Below are positions 41,777 through 50,215 of a DNA stretch of 64,000 nucleotides, one piece after another. The translations under genes and the position numbers were made by a program. The stretch's first letter is position 1; the number at the start of each line of letters is the position of its first letter. Where the stretch lies: contig NZ_KQ948470.1 of the NCBI RefSeq assembly GCF_001514115.1, positions 62,001 to 126,000 on the forward strand. Reading direction: 5' to 3'. The notes beneath the pieces are model-generated. The model had not been told where the DNA came from, searched no databases, and was given only the letters and a program-made list of their open reading frames with translations. This stretch comes from Streptomyces olivochromogenes. GTDB lineage: Bacteria; Actinomycetota; Actinomycetes; Streptomycetales; Streptomycetaceae.

Positions 41777-44241
41777 CAGAGGATGTTCTCCAGGTTCTGC
41801 GGGGTCGCCGGGCTCACCGGGTTCTCCGGGGACGAGGAGTTGGTGATGCCGGGCTCGGAGGCGATGGGGCCCGGTTCTACGGGGCTGTCGGCGACCGTGC
41901 CGGTGCCGTCGGCGCCGACCGTGCTCTCCGAGGGGCTCGGCGAGGCGGCGCCGTCCTCGGAGGGGCTGGGGTCGGGCGAGCCGGACACCGGGAGGGACGG
42001 TGGGGTGACGGGGTCCTTGGTGGTGCTGGTGCTCGGTTTCGGCTTGGTGGTGGCGGACGTCGAGGGCTTCGGGTCCGCGGACGTGCCCGGGTCGGTGGCG
42101 CTCGCGGAGGCGCCCGGTGTCGGGCTGACGCCCGGTGCGGGGGCCGTGCCGTCGCTCGCCGAGGCGCTCGCGCCGGGCGCGGCGCTGCTCGGACCGGACG
42201 GCGACACCGAGCCGGTGGGCAGCGGCGAGGTGTCGACCTTCCCGGCCGGCGTGTCGTCCTGCTGGCCGGGCACCGGCAGCCAGGGCGCGTTGGAGTTGCC
42301 GGACAGGAGCGTGGCGACGATGACGACGGCGTACACCGCGCAGGCGATGCCGACGAGGATGCCGAGCCGGCGGAACCTGCGGCTGCGGCGGCCGGACTCG
42401 TCGACGAACACCGGGCCGTCCGAGCCGTCCTGGGCGCCCGGGGCGTCCTTGGCCTGCTGAACCAGCCAGTCCTCCGTCTTCCGCCGTCCGACTCCGTCGA
42501 GTTGAACCGTCACCTCGTGCGGATCGTGGGTGTGTCCCGGCTCACCGGACCGCTCCCAGGGCGCGGCAGCGGACCCACCGGGCGTGTCGGCCCCACGGCC
42601 CACGGTCGACCGACCGTCCACCTGAAACCGACCGAGCGTGTCCGCCCTACGATCCACGACCGGCCAGCCTCCCCTGTCGGGTCGACTGGGCGTGTCGGGT
42701 CGGTTGGGCGTGTCAAGTCGGTTGGGCGTGTCGGGTCGGCTGGGCGTGTCGGATCGACCGAGGGTGTCAGGGCGGCCGAGGGTGTCCGGACGGCCGAAGT
42801 TGTCAGGTCGACCAGGGGTGTCCGGCCGACCGAGGGTGTCAGGGCGGCCGAAGTTGTCAGGAAGGCTGAAGGTGTCGGGGCGCCTACGCGCGTCCGGCCA
42901 GCCACCCGTGGCCGGCCGATCGTCCTTGCCGACGCGTCGATCGGCTCCGGCACGGTCGCGGGGCCCGGCGGGCTGGTCGGGTACTCCGGCGAGTTGATCC
43001 GAAGCGGCACGGTTGCGCGGCCCGGCGGGCTGGTCGGACGCCACAGCGCGCCGATCCGCCCCGGCACGGTCGCGCGGCCCGGCGGGCTGGTCGGGCACCC
43101 CGGCCAGGTCGTCCGGTCCATCGGCCCGGTCGGCCACCCCAGCAGCGCCGTCCGGTCGGCCCGCCCGGTCGACGACCCCGGCGGGCTGGTCGGATACTCC
43201 CGCGAATTGATCCGACGCGATGCGATCACGCGGCCCGGCAGGCTGGTCGGACGCCACAGCGCGCCGATCGGACCCGGCACGGTCGCGCGGCCCGGCGGGC
43301 TGGTTGGGTACCCCGGCGAGGTCGTCCGGTCCGGCGGTCCGGTCGGACACCCCGGCCACGCCGTCCGATCCGACCGTCACGTCGGCAATCCCGGCGTGAC
43401 GGACCGACCCAGCACGGCGAACCGCCCCGGCCCGGCTGGCCAACACCCCCGGGGCTGCCTCTTCTCCCCGGTCCACTCCGGTACGGTCACGCGGCCCGGC
43501 AGGCTGATCGGGCACCCCGGCGACGGCGTCCGGTCCGGCGGTCCGGTCGGGCACCTCGGTAGCGCCGTCCGGTCGGCCCGCCCGGTCGACGACCCCGACA
43601 CGGCCAACCGCCCCGGCCCCGAGGGCAGCCCCTTCTCCGTGGCTCGCCTCGTCGTGGCGTTCGGCGCCCGCGTCATCGTCCGCGCTCACCCGACGGTCCA
43701 CATCGAACCGTCGCTCAACACCGGACCGACGACCGGCGCCGGACGAACGGCCCGCACCGGACGGCCCTTCAGAACCGGCCGAACGGCCCGCATCGAACAA
43801 CTCCTCAGAAGCGGACGATCTGCCCGCATCGGACAACCCCTCAGAAGCGGACGAACGACCCGCACCCGGCACCCGGCCCGCGCCGAACGCGCCCTCCGCG
43901 CCCTCCGCACCCGATTCACGTTCCACGCCCGATCCACGTTCCGCGCCAGTTCTCGTATCGGCGCCCGATCGGCCTTCGCCGCCAGCTCCAGGCTCTCTTT
44001 CGACACCGCGTTCGACGTCGGTGTCGAATTCCGCTTCCGCGGCGAACCCCACGGCGGCGGCGCCCGCTATCTGGGGCCACGTCGACGTCGCACGGGCGGC
44101 CTCGGGCCACACCACCGACTTTCCGGACCCCGCCGGCGCGGTCGGCACGGCCGACTCCCCGGTTCCACGCCTGTCCACCTGATCGCCATCTCGATGATCA
44201 GGTTGGGCGTCTTTTCGCCACTTCTCCACGTGCACGCACAT
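41776..44241 (-). CDS. Repeat-rich single-pass membrane protein, first gene of the mat-like operon
   Basis: The full frame encodes 821 residues. About 1-575 is hydrophilic and highly repetitive (SDQPAGPRDRAGADRR units, then about eleven RPDTLG-type hexapeptides). Residues 577-620 are ordinary sequence, 626-647 a membrane segment, and the rest a secreted Ser/Thr/Pro-rich tail. Only the part from GTG 42513 (VTVQLDGVG, 245 residues) looks like conserved protein. The opposite strand is also open across the repeats, so the long form is uncertain. Coupling to matB (TGATG) implies a joint role, perhaps in polymer export or surface attachment. Confidence 0.6.
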   Translation of the reverse strand: MCVHVEKWRKDAQPDHRDGDQVDRRGTGESAVPTAPAGSGKSVVWPEAARATSTWPQIAGAAAVGFAAEAEFDTDVERGVEREPGAGGEGRSGADTRTGAERGSGVERESGAEGAEGAFGAGRVPGAGRSSASEGLSDAGRSSASEELFDAGRSAGSEGPSGAGRSSGAGRRSGVERRFDVDRRVSADDDAGAERHDEASHGEGAALGAGAVGRVGVVDRAGRPDGATEVPDRTAGPDAVAGVPDQPAGPRDRTGVDRGEEAAPGVLASRAGAVRRAGSVRHAGIADVTVGSDGVAGVSDRTAGPDDLAGVPNQPAGPRDRAGSDRRAVASDQPAGPRDRIASDQFAGVSDQPAGVVDRAGRPDGAAGVADRADGPDDLAGVPDQPAGPRDRAGADRRAVASDQPAGPRNRAASDQLAGVPDQPAGPRDRAGADRRVGKDDRPATGGWPDARRRPDTFSLPDNFGRPDTLGRPDTPGRPDNFGRPDTLGRPDTLGRSDTPSRPDTPNRLDTPNRPDTPSRPDRGGWPVVDRRADTLGRFQVDGRSTVGRGADTPGGSAAAPWERSGEPGHTHDPHEVTVQLDGVGRRKTEDWLVQQAKDAPGAQDGSDGPVFVDESGRRSRRFRRLGILVGIACAVYAVVIVATLLSGNSNAPWLPVPGQQDDTPAGKVDTSPLPTGSVSPSGPSSAAPGASASASDGTAPAPGVSPTPGASASATDPGTSADPKPSTSATTKPKPSTSTTKDPVTPPSLPVSGSPDPSPSEDGAASPSPSESTVGADGTGTVADSPVEPGPIASEPGITNSSSPENPVSPATPQNLENIL
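42675..42880 (-). repeat. 18-base tandem repeat array (about 11 units)
   Basis: Units of 18 bases encode the hexapeptide G/S-R-P-D-T/N-x on the minus strand, with drift between GRPDTL, GRPDNF, SRPDTP and NRPDTP. There are no spacers. Longer degenerate units occupy about 42930-43560. Confidence 0.8.
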
Positions 44242-44394
44242 CCCCCCAGGGACAGGTTTCGGGTGCGCGCACGACTCCGGGCATTACGTATATGTCGTTC
44301 GGAACGAGCCCCCACCCGTCCCGAGCGCCCCCCTTTACCACACTGCACCCGGACCATGAATGTAGCGCATGTGGAAGACCCGTGTGCTTATGTG

Positions 44395-45447
44395 TCAATC
44401 CTGCCCCACCATCACCAGCTCATCGCTGGCCGGAATCCAACCGTCCGCAGGGCGCCGCAGCCACCCCTCCTCGGCAGCCAGCTCGCCGGCAGCTCGTCGA
44501 AGGGCATCGATCCCGGGGTGCACCAGACCCTTTCGCCACACCAGTGACACGGGTGACAACGGAACAGGTCCAACAAGCGGTTTCCGCACAGTTTCAGACA
44601 TGGCCGGAAAATCCACCACGGCGAGGACAGGATTCCGCTTCTTGGCCATGACCCGACGAAACTCATCGGCTCCGACGGCCACCGGCGCGGGGGGCGCCAG
44701 CGCGATACCGCGTCCCTCGAAAAGGTGAAGCGCCAAGTCGGTCCACTCCCGCGTCCGCGGGTTCCCCGCCCCGGCGTACACCGTCTCGCCCGCGAGCGCG
44801 TCGAGCGGCACCGCGTCCAGGCCGGCGAGGTGATGGTCCTCGGGCAGCACGACGGCCATCGGCTCGTACCGTACGGGCTGCTGTTCGAGCCGCGCCCGGA
44901 CCGCCGGATCGAGGCCCGCGAACCGTCCGAACGACGCGTCCAGGCGCCCCGCGAGGATCTCCCCCGCCGCGCCGGTGAGCCCGCTCTCGAAGCGGGCCAT
45001 CAGCTCGCAGTCGGGCGCGAGCGCACGGGCCCGGTCCAGGACGCGGCTTGAGACGAGGCCCGGGGAGTTGACGTCGACGAGCAGCGGCCGCTCCGGTCCG
45101 TCCCCCGTGAACGCGGACAGCAGCGCGTCCTGCGCCTCCAGCACCCGCCGCGCGTACGGCACCAGCCGCTCACCGTCGGCGGTCAGCGTCACCTGCCGGG
45201 TCGTGCGCACGAACAGCTCCGCCCCGAGTTCGCGCTCCAGTCGCCGGATGTCACGGCTGAGGGCCTGTTGGGCGACGTACAGCCGGGCGGCGGCCCGCGT
45301 GAAGTGCAACTCCTCGGCGACGACGAGGAACCCGCGCAGGAGCCGGGGGTCGAGATGGCGGTGAGGGAGGCCGGAAGAGAAGCCGGGAGAGAAGCCGGGA
45401 GCGAGGCCGGAAGAGAGGCCGGGAGACCGGTCGGCAGGGGCGGGCAT
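44395..45447 (-). CDS. LysR-family transcriptional regulator
   Basis: The 350-residue regulator has a LysR helix-turn-helix (about residues 34-92, LLRGFLVVAEELHFTRAAARLYVAQQALSRDIRRLE in segments) and a periplasmic-binding-like effector domain. Residues 9-27 are a Gly/Ser/Pro/Phe repeat (GLSSGLAPGFSPGFSSGL) not normal for the family; the real start could be just before HLDPRLLRGF. It is divergent from the MFS gene across 83 bases and probably regulates it. Confidence 0.87.
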   Translation of the reverse strand: MPAPADRSPGLSSGLAPGFSPGFSSGLPHRHLDPRLLRGFLVVAEELHFTRAAARLYVAQQALSRDIRRLERELGAELFVRTTRQVTLTADGERLVPYARRVLEAQDALLSAFTGDGPERPLLVDVNSPGLVSSRVLDRARALAPDCELMARFESGLTGAAGEILAGRLDASFGRFAGLDPAVRARLEQQPVRYEPMAVVLPEDHHLAGLDAVPLDALAGETVYAGAGNPRTREWTDLALHLFEGRGIALAPPAPVAVGADEFRRVMAKKRNPVLAVVDFPAMSETVRKPLVGPVPLSPVSLVWRKGLVHPGIDALRRAAGELAAEEGWLRRPADGWIPASDELVMVGQD

Positions 45448-45530
45448 CGCGCGAACTTACAACGCGGGTGCGTCAATGGCCACAGAGTAAGTGTTGGACC
45501 GTCCACCCCACACCCGGCGACGGTTGACCC

Positions 45531-46871
45531 ATGCCGCAACAGCCCTCCGAGCACGCGTACCCGCCCCTGTTCACCGCCACCGGCGACAGCCTGGTGATCG
45601 CCGACTTCCGCCCCCGCCGCCAGAAGGCCCCACGTCGTCAGAAGGCCCCCCGCCTCCACAAGGCCCCGCACCGCCGGACAACCCCGTACCACCGCCTCTT
45701 CACCATCCCCGGCACCCGCGCCTTCACCGTCGGCAACCTGCTCGCCCGGCTCCCCATGGGGATGTTCAGCGTCAGCGCGGTCATCATGATCGCGGGCTCG
45801 CGGGGCTCGTACGCCCTCGCCGGTGCCGTGACGGCGACCGGCCTCGCGGCGACCGCGCTGGTCGCCCCCTGGACCGCACGGCTCGTCGACCGCCACGGTC
45901 AGGCCCGGATCGCGGTGCCGGCCACGGCCTTCGCCCTGCTGGGAAGCGTCGCGCTGCTACTGTGCGTGCGCTTCGGGGCGCCGGACTGGACCCTGTTCGC
46001 CGCAGAAGCCGCCACGGCCACCACCCCCAACACGGGCGGCATGTCACGCGCCCGCTGGGCCCACCTCCTGCGGGACGATCCGGCCGCCGCGCACACCGCG
46101 AACTCCTTCGAACAGGCCGCGGACGAGCTGTGTTTCATGCTGGGCCCGGTGTGCGCGGCCTTCCTGTGCGGAACGTTCTTCCCGGAGGCGGGCACGCTGG
46201 TGGCAGGCGTGCTCATGATGACCGGCGTGCTGATCTTCGCCGCCCAGCGTTCGACGGAGCCGCCGCCCCAGCCCCGTACGCCCTCCAAGTCCCCCCTCCT
46301 GGCCGCCGGAATGCCGCCCCTGCTCCTCTGTTTCCTCGCCACCGGTGCCGTCTTCGGTTCGATGGAGGTCGTCACGATCGCCTTCGCGGACGCACAGGGA
46401 CATCGGTCGGCGGCGGGCGCGGTGCTCGCCCTCCAGGCGGCCGGGTCGTGCGTGGCGGGGCTGCTGTACGGGGCGCGGAAGCCGACCGGTCCGGCCGAGC
46501 GGCGCCATCCGTTGTGCCTCGCCGCCATGACGGCCCTCTTGACCCTCCCCCTGCTCGCGGCCTCCCTGACCGCCTCACTCGCGGCCCTCGCGGGCGCACT
46601 GCTACTCGCCGGGGCCGCGACCGCGCCGACCATGGTCACCGGCATGACCCTCGTCCAGCAGCGCACTCCCGAGGGCCGGTTGAACGAGGGCATGACCCTC
46701 GCGGTGACGGGCCTGCTCGGCGGGATCGCCTGCGGTTCGGCGACCGGCGGCTGGATGGTCGAACACATCTCGGCGACGGCGGGGTACGGGGTGCCGGTCG
46801 CGGCGGCGGGAAGCGCGCTCGCGATCTCCCTCACGATCCGACCGACCCTCTCCCGGCTCAGGGCCCGGTGA
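45531..46871 (+). CDS. MFS transporter divergent from LysR
   Basis: This 446-residue protein has about twelve membrane segments and resembles drug/sugar efflux MFS members (PMGMFSVSAVIMIAGSRG in the first part, then LVAPWTARLVDRHGQARIAV as the loop motif). The first 55 residues are basic and contain a six-residue repeat (RRQKAP, RRQKAP, RLHKAP). The divergent LysR gene suggests ligand-induced expression. Substrate is unknown. Confidence 0.82.
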   Translation: MPQQPSEHAYPPLFTATGDSLVIADFRPRRQKAPRRQKAPRLHKAPHRRTTPYHRLFTIPGTRAFTVGNLLARLPMGMFSVSAVIMIAGSRGSYALAGAVTATGLAATALVAPWTARLVDRHGQARIAVPATAFALLGSVALLLCVRFGAPDWTLFAAEAATATTPNTGGMSRARWAHLLRDDPAAAHTANSFEQAADELCFMLGPVCAAFLCGTFFPEAGTLVAGVLMMTGVLIFAAQRSTEPPPQPRTPSKSPLLAAGMPPLLLCFLATGAVFGSMEVVTIAFADAQGHRSAAGAVLALQAAGSCVAGLLYGARKPTGPAERRHPLCLAAMTALLTLPLLAASLTASLAALAGALLLAGAATAPTMVTGMTLVQQRTPEGRLNEGMTLAVTGLLGGIACGSATGGWMVEHISATAGYGVPVAAAGSALAISLTIRPTLSRLRAR

Positions 46872-47001
46872 CAACCGCGCACCCGATCACGCCCACACGC
46901 ACACGCACGATCACGCGCACGTCAAGGACACGGGACGCGTACCGCTCGTCCGACCCGCCGAACCGCCGCCCATCCCCCGGCCCCAATTCCGACGCACCCC
47001 A

Positions 47002-47030
47002 TTGACGCGCCCAGGCCCCCCACATACCTT
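47002..47030 (+). promoter_or_regulatory. Promoter of the alpha-xylosidase/GH3 operon
   Basis: TTGACG (47002-47007) and TACCTT (47025-47030) are separated by 17 bases, a good housekeeping-sigma match for this genus. Transcription would start near 47037, inside the first LacI-type palindrome. Confidence 0.6.
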
Positions 47031-47034
47031 CCCC

Positions 47035-47073
47035 CGTCGAAGCGCTTCGACGTCACGCATCGAAACGATTCGA
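47035..47073. promoter_or_regulatory. Two LacI-type operators
   Basis: CGTCGAAGCGCTTCGACG (47035-47052) is a perfect 18-base palindrome. TCGAAACGATTCGA (47060-47073) is a near-palindrome of the CGAAACG-type bound by LacI/GalR proteins. Centres are about 23 bases apart. They overlap the expected transcription start, so binding would block initiation. The LacI gene at 52498 in the same operon is the natural candidate repressor. Confidence 0.75.
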
Positions 47074-47125
47074 CGAACGCTGCGTGACGGCCCCGAAACC
47101 CATCCAACTCCCCCGGAGGCAATGG

Positions 47126-48421
47126 ATGTTGACGACACGAAGGCGTGCGGTGGCAACGGCGGCGGTGGCTCTGGCGGGCTCCCTGCTGCTGGCGTCCTGC
47201 GGCGGCTCGGACAGCGGTTCCTCGGACGGCAAGACGCTGAAGCTGTGGCACTACGAAGGGCCGGACAGCGCGATGGGCGTGGCCTGGAACGAGGCCATCA
47301 AGGAGTTCGAGGCGAAGCATCCCGGCGTCAAGGTGAAGTTCGAGGAGAAGGGCTTCGAGCAGATCCAGAAGACGGCCCCGATGGTCCTCAACTCGAACGA
47401 CGCGCCCGACATCATGGAGTACAACAAGGGCAACGCGACGGCCGGGCTGCTCTCCAAGCAGGGGCTTCTCACCGATCTGACCGCCGAGGCGACCAAGCGC
47501 GGCTGGGACAAGAAGCTCAGCGCGGGCGTGCGCACCACCAGCCAGTACGACACCAACGGGGTCATGGGCTCCGGCAAGTGGTACGGCGTGCCCAACTATG
47601 CCGAGTACACGATGGTGTTCTACAACAAGGACCTCTTCAAGCAGTACGACATCGCGGAGCCCACCACCCTCGACCAGCTCACCGCCGCCATGGACACGTT
47701 CGTGTCGAAGGGCATCACCCCGCTGGCGAACGCGGGCGCCGAGTACATGGCCCAGCAGTACCTGTACCAGCTCGCGCTCTCCAAGGCCGACCGTTCGTGG
47801 GTCGACAAGTACGAGCTCTACAAGGGCAAGACGGACTTCCACGACGCCGCCTGGACGTACGCCGCCACGACCTTCGCCGACTGGGTGAAGAAGGGCTACA
47901 TCAGCAAGAAGTCCACCTCACTCAAGGCCGAGGACGCGGGCGTCTCCTTCATCCAGGGCAAGAGCCCGATCCTGTTCAGCGGCAGCTGGTGGTACGGGCG
48001 CTTCCAGACGGAGAACAAGTTCGACTGGGGCACCTTCCTCTGGCCAGGCAGCAACCTCACCCTCGGCTCCGGCGGCAACCTCTGGGTCGTCCCCAAGGGC
48101 GCCAAGAACAAGGACCTCGCCTACGACTTCATCGACATCACCATGTCGCAGAAGATCCAGAACCTGCTCGGCAACAAGGGCGGGGTCCCGGTGGGCGCCG
48201 ACACCGCCGCCATCACCGACCCGAAGGCCAAGACCCTGATCGCCGACTTCAACACGCTCTCCGGCAAGGACGGTCTGGCCTTCTACCCGGACTGGCCGGT
48301 CGCCGGCTTCTACGACGTCCTCGTCTCCGAGACCCAGAAGCTGATCACGGGGAGCGAGAAACCGGACGCCTATCTGAGCGCGCTGCAGACGGCGTACGAC
48401 AAGGGCGCGCCGAAGACATGA
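47126..48421 (+). CDS. Sugar-binding lipoprotein (ABC importer, family 1)
   Basis: This 431-residue receptor has a signal peptide ending LLASC (Cys25), a short Ser/Gly linker, and a mature domain beginning TLKLWHYEGPDSAMG. The segment DAPDIMEYNKGN is typical of oligosaccharide receptors. I chose ATG 47126, because GGAGGC lies five bases before it; a GTG/ATG further up at 47084 has no ribosome site. It is the first gene of the LacI-controlled glycan operon. The enzymes behind it suggest an alpha-xylosylated glucan oligosaccharide as ligand. Confidence 0.9.
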   Translation: MLTTRRRAVATAAVALAGSLLLASCGGSDSGSSDGKTLKLWHYEGPDSAMGVAWNEAIKEFEAKHPGVKVKFEEKGFEQIQKTAPMVLNSNDAPDIMEYNKGNATAGLLSKQGLLTDLTAEATKRGWDKKLSAGVRTTSQYDTNGVMGSGKWYGVPNYAEYTMVFYNKDLFKQYDIAEPTTLDQLTAAMDTFVSKGITPLANAGAEYMAQQYLYQLALSKADRSWVDKYELYKGKTDFHDAAWTYAATTFADWVKKGYISKKSTSLKAEDAGVSFIQGKSPILFSGSWWYGRFQTENKFDWGTFLWPGSNLTLGSGGNLWVVPKGAKNKDLAYDFIDITMSQKIQNLLGNKGGVPVGADTAAITDPKAKTLIADFNTLSGKDGLAFYPDWPVAGFYDVLVSETQKLITGSEKPDAYLSALQTAYDKGAPKT

Positions 48422-49386
48422 CGGCCACCGTCGAACGGGGCGGCGAGGTGGTCCGGCGGCAGCACAGCCGCACGGCCCGCCCGCGCCGCCCCCACTCCTC
48501 CTACGCCCTCTTCCTGCTCCCCGGCGTCCTCGCCTTCCTCGCGGTGATCGTCGTGCCGTTCCTGATGAACACCGGTGTGAGCTTCACCGACTGGCAGGGC
48601 GTCGGCTCGCCGAAGTGGTCTGGGCTCGCCAACTACCGCGAGCTGATGGACGACTCCGAGTTCTGGGCGTCCTTCCGGCACAGCCTGTTCATGGTCGTCG
48701 CCATGGCCGCCGTACCGACGGCCCTCGGGCTCGTGCTGGCCGCCGCCCTCTTCGACTTCGTCGGCAAGCACTTCGGTACGAAGATCGCCGCCGTCCTGCG
48801 CGCCTGCTTCTACCTCCCCCAGGTCCTGCCCATCGCCGTCGCCGGCATCGTCTGGAGCTGGATCCTCGCCCCCGACAACGGCTCCCTGAACGCGCTCCTG
48901 AAGGCGGTGGGCCTCGGCTCGCTCCAGCGGGACTGGCTCGGCGACCCCGACTTCGCCCTCTACAGCGTCATGGGCGTGATGGTGTGGGTGCAGATCGGCT
49001 TCCCGCTGGTCGTCTTCATGGCGGGGCTGCAACGCGTCGACCCGCAGCTGTACGAGGCGGCGGAGCTGGACGGCGCGGGCTGGTGGCGCCGCTTCCGGCA
49101 CATCACGCTGCCGCAGATCCGCCCGGAGATGTACGTCGTCCTCCTCTGGTGCACGATCGCCGCGCTCAAGGTGTTCGGCGCGGTGTACGTCCTCACCAAG
49201 GGCGGTCCCGGCGGCGCGACCGACGTGCCGTCCTACTTCTCCTTCACCACGTTCTTCGAGAAGACCCAGGTCGGCTATGGCGCCGCGATCTCCACCGTGC
49301 TGACCGTGATCATCCTCGTACTCGCCCTGATCGGCCTGAAGCTCCAGACCCGCGCCGAGGACGCCGAGGAAGGACTCCGCGCATGA
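48418..49386 (+). CDS. Sugar ABC transporter permease (MalF type)
   Basis: The 322-residue permease has a 30-residue cytoplasmic lead, six membrane segments and the EAA loop EAAELDGAGWWRRFRHITLP. The ATG overlaps the receptor stop (ATGA), and its own stop overlaps the next permease start. No ATPase gene is present in the operon; a shared MsiK-type ATPase is the usual supplier. Confidence 0.9.
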   Translation: MTATVERGGEVVRRQHSRTARPRRPHSSYALFLLPGVLAFLAVIVVPFLMNTGVSFTDWQGVGSPKWSGLANYRELMDDSEFWASFRHSLFMVVAMAAVPTALGLVLAAALFDFVGKHFGTKIAAVLRACFYLPQVLPIAVAGIVWSWILAPDNGSLNALLKAVGLGSLQRDWLGDPDFALYSVMGVMVWVQIGFPLVVFMAGLQRVDPQLYEAAELDGAGWWRRFRHITLPQIRPEMYVVLLWCTIAALKVFGAVYVLTKGGPGGATDVPSYFSFTTFFEKTQVGYGAAISTVLTVIILVLALIGLKLQTRAEDAEEGLRA

Positions 49387-50204
49387 CCGCCGTACGCCGT
49401 TACCCCGTCCTCGTGGCCCTGATCATCGCGGCCCTGTTCATGGTGCTGCCCTTCGGCATCGTCGCGATCAACGCGGTCAAGTCCCCCGCCGAGTACTCGT
49501 CGAACGGACCCCTCAGCCTTCCCCACGGCCTCTACCTCGACGGCCTCAAGGACTTCTGGCAGCGCGTCGACTACGGCCAGAAGCTCGTCAACTCGATCCT
49601 GATCTCCGGCTCGGTGGCGATCGGCGCCGCCTTGCTGTCCGTCCTGAACGCGTACGCGATCGGCATCGGCCGCATCAAGGGCCGCACCTGGGTCCTCGCC
49701 TTCTTCGTGCTGGCGAACATGCTGCCGCAGGAGGCGCTGGTCTACCCGATCTACTACCTGAGCAAGCAGGCGGGTCTCTACGACACCCGGCTCAGCGTGA
49801 TCATCGTGTTCACCGTCGTCCAGGCGGCCTTCGGCACATATCTCTTGTCCTCCGTCCTCGGGCAGTTCCCGCGCGAGATCATCGAGGCCGCCCGGATCGA
49901 CGGGGCGAACAAGTGGCAGGTGCTGTGGCGGATCGTGGTCCCGGTCAGCCGCCCCACCATCGGCGTCCTGCTGGTCTTCTTCTTCATCTGGACCTGGAAC
50001 GAGTTCCTGCTGCCGCTGGTCATGTTGATCTCCAACGACAACCAGACGGTGTCGGTGGCGCTCGGCGTCCTTCAGGGCCAACGCCTGATGGACGCGACCA
50101 TGACCAACGCGGCGGCCCTCCTGGGTGTGCTCCCCGCGATCGTCTTCTTCCTCGTCTTCCAGCGGACACTGACCCGCGGCATCGCCGTGGGCGCGGTCAA
50201 GTAA
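49383..50204 (+). CDS. Sugar ABC transporter permease (MalG type)
   Basis: The 273-residue permease has six membrane segments and the EAA loop EAARIDGANKWQVLWRIVVP. It is coupled by ATGA to the preceding permease and followed 11 bases later by the alpha-xylosidase gene. Confidence 0.9.
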   Translation: MTAVRRYPVLVALIIAALFMVLPFGIVAINAVKSPAEYSSNGPLSLPHGLYLDGLKDFWQRVDYGQKLVNSILISGSVAIGAALLSVLNAYAIGIGRIKGRTWVLAFFVLANMLPQEALVYPIYYLSKQAGLYDTRLSVIIVFTVVQAAFGTYLLSSVLGQFPREIIEAARIDGANKWQVLWRIVVPVSRPTIGVLLVFFFIWTWNEFLLPLVMLISNDNQTVSVALGVLQGQRLMDATMTNAAALLGVLPAIVFFLVFQRTLTRGIAVGAVK

Positions 50205-50215
50205 GGGGTGTGGGC

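Noticed and set aside
42675..42880. CRISPR-like array
   Set aside because: The 18-base units are contiguous with no unique spacers, and they encode a hexapeptide repeat; no cas genes are present.
41722..44547. 941-codon open frame on the plus strand opposite the repeat protein
   Set aside because: It is the complement of a GC-rich repetitive gene, with no ribosome site and no recognisable domain; it also crosses the promoter and 3' end of neighbouring genes.
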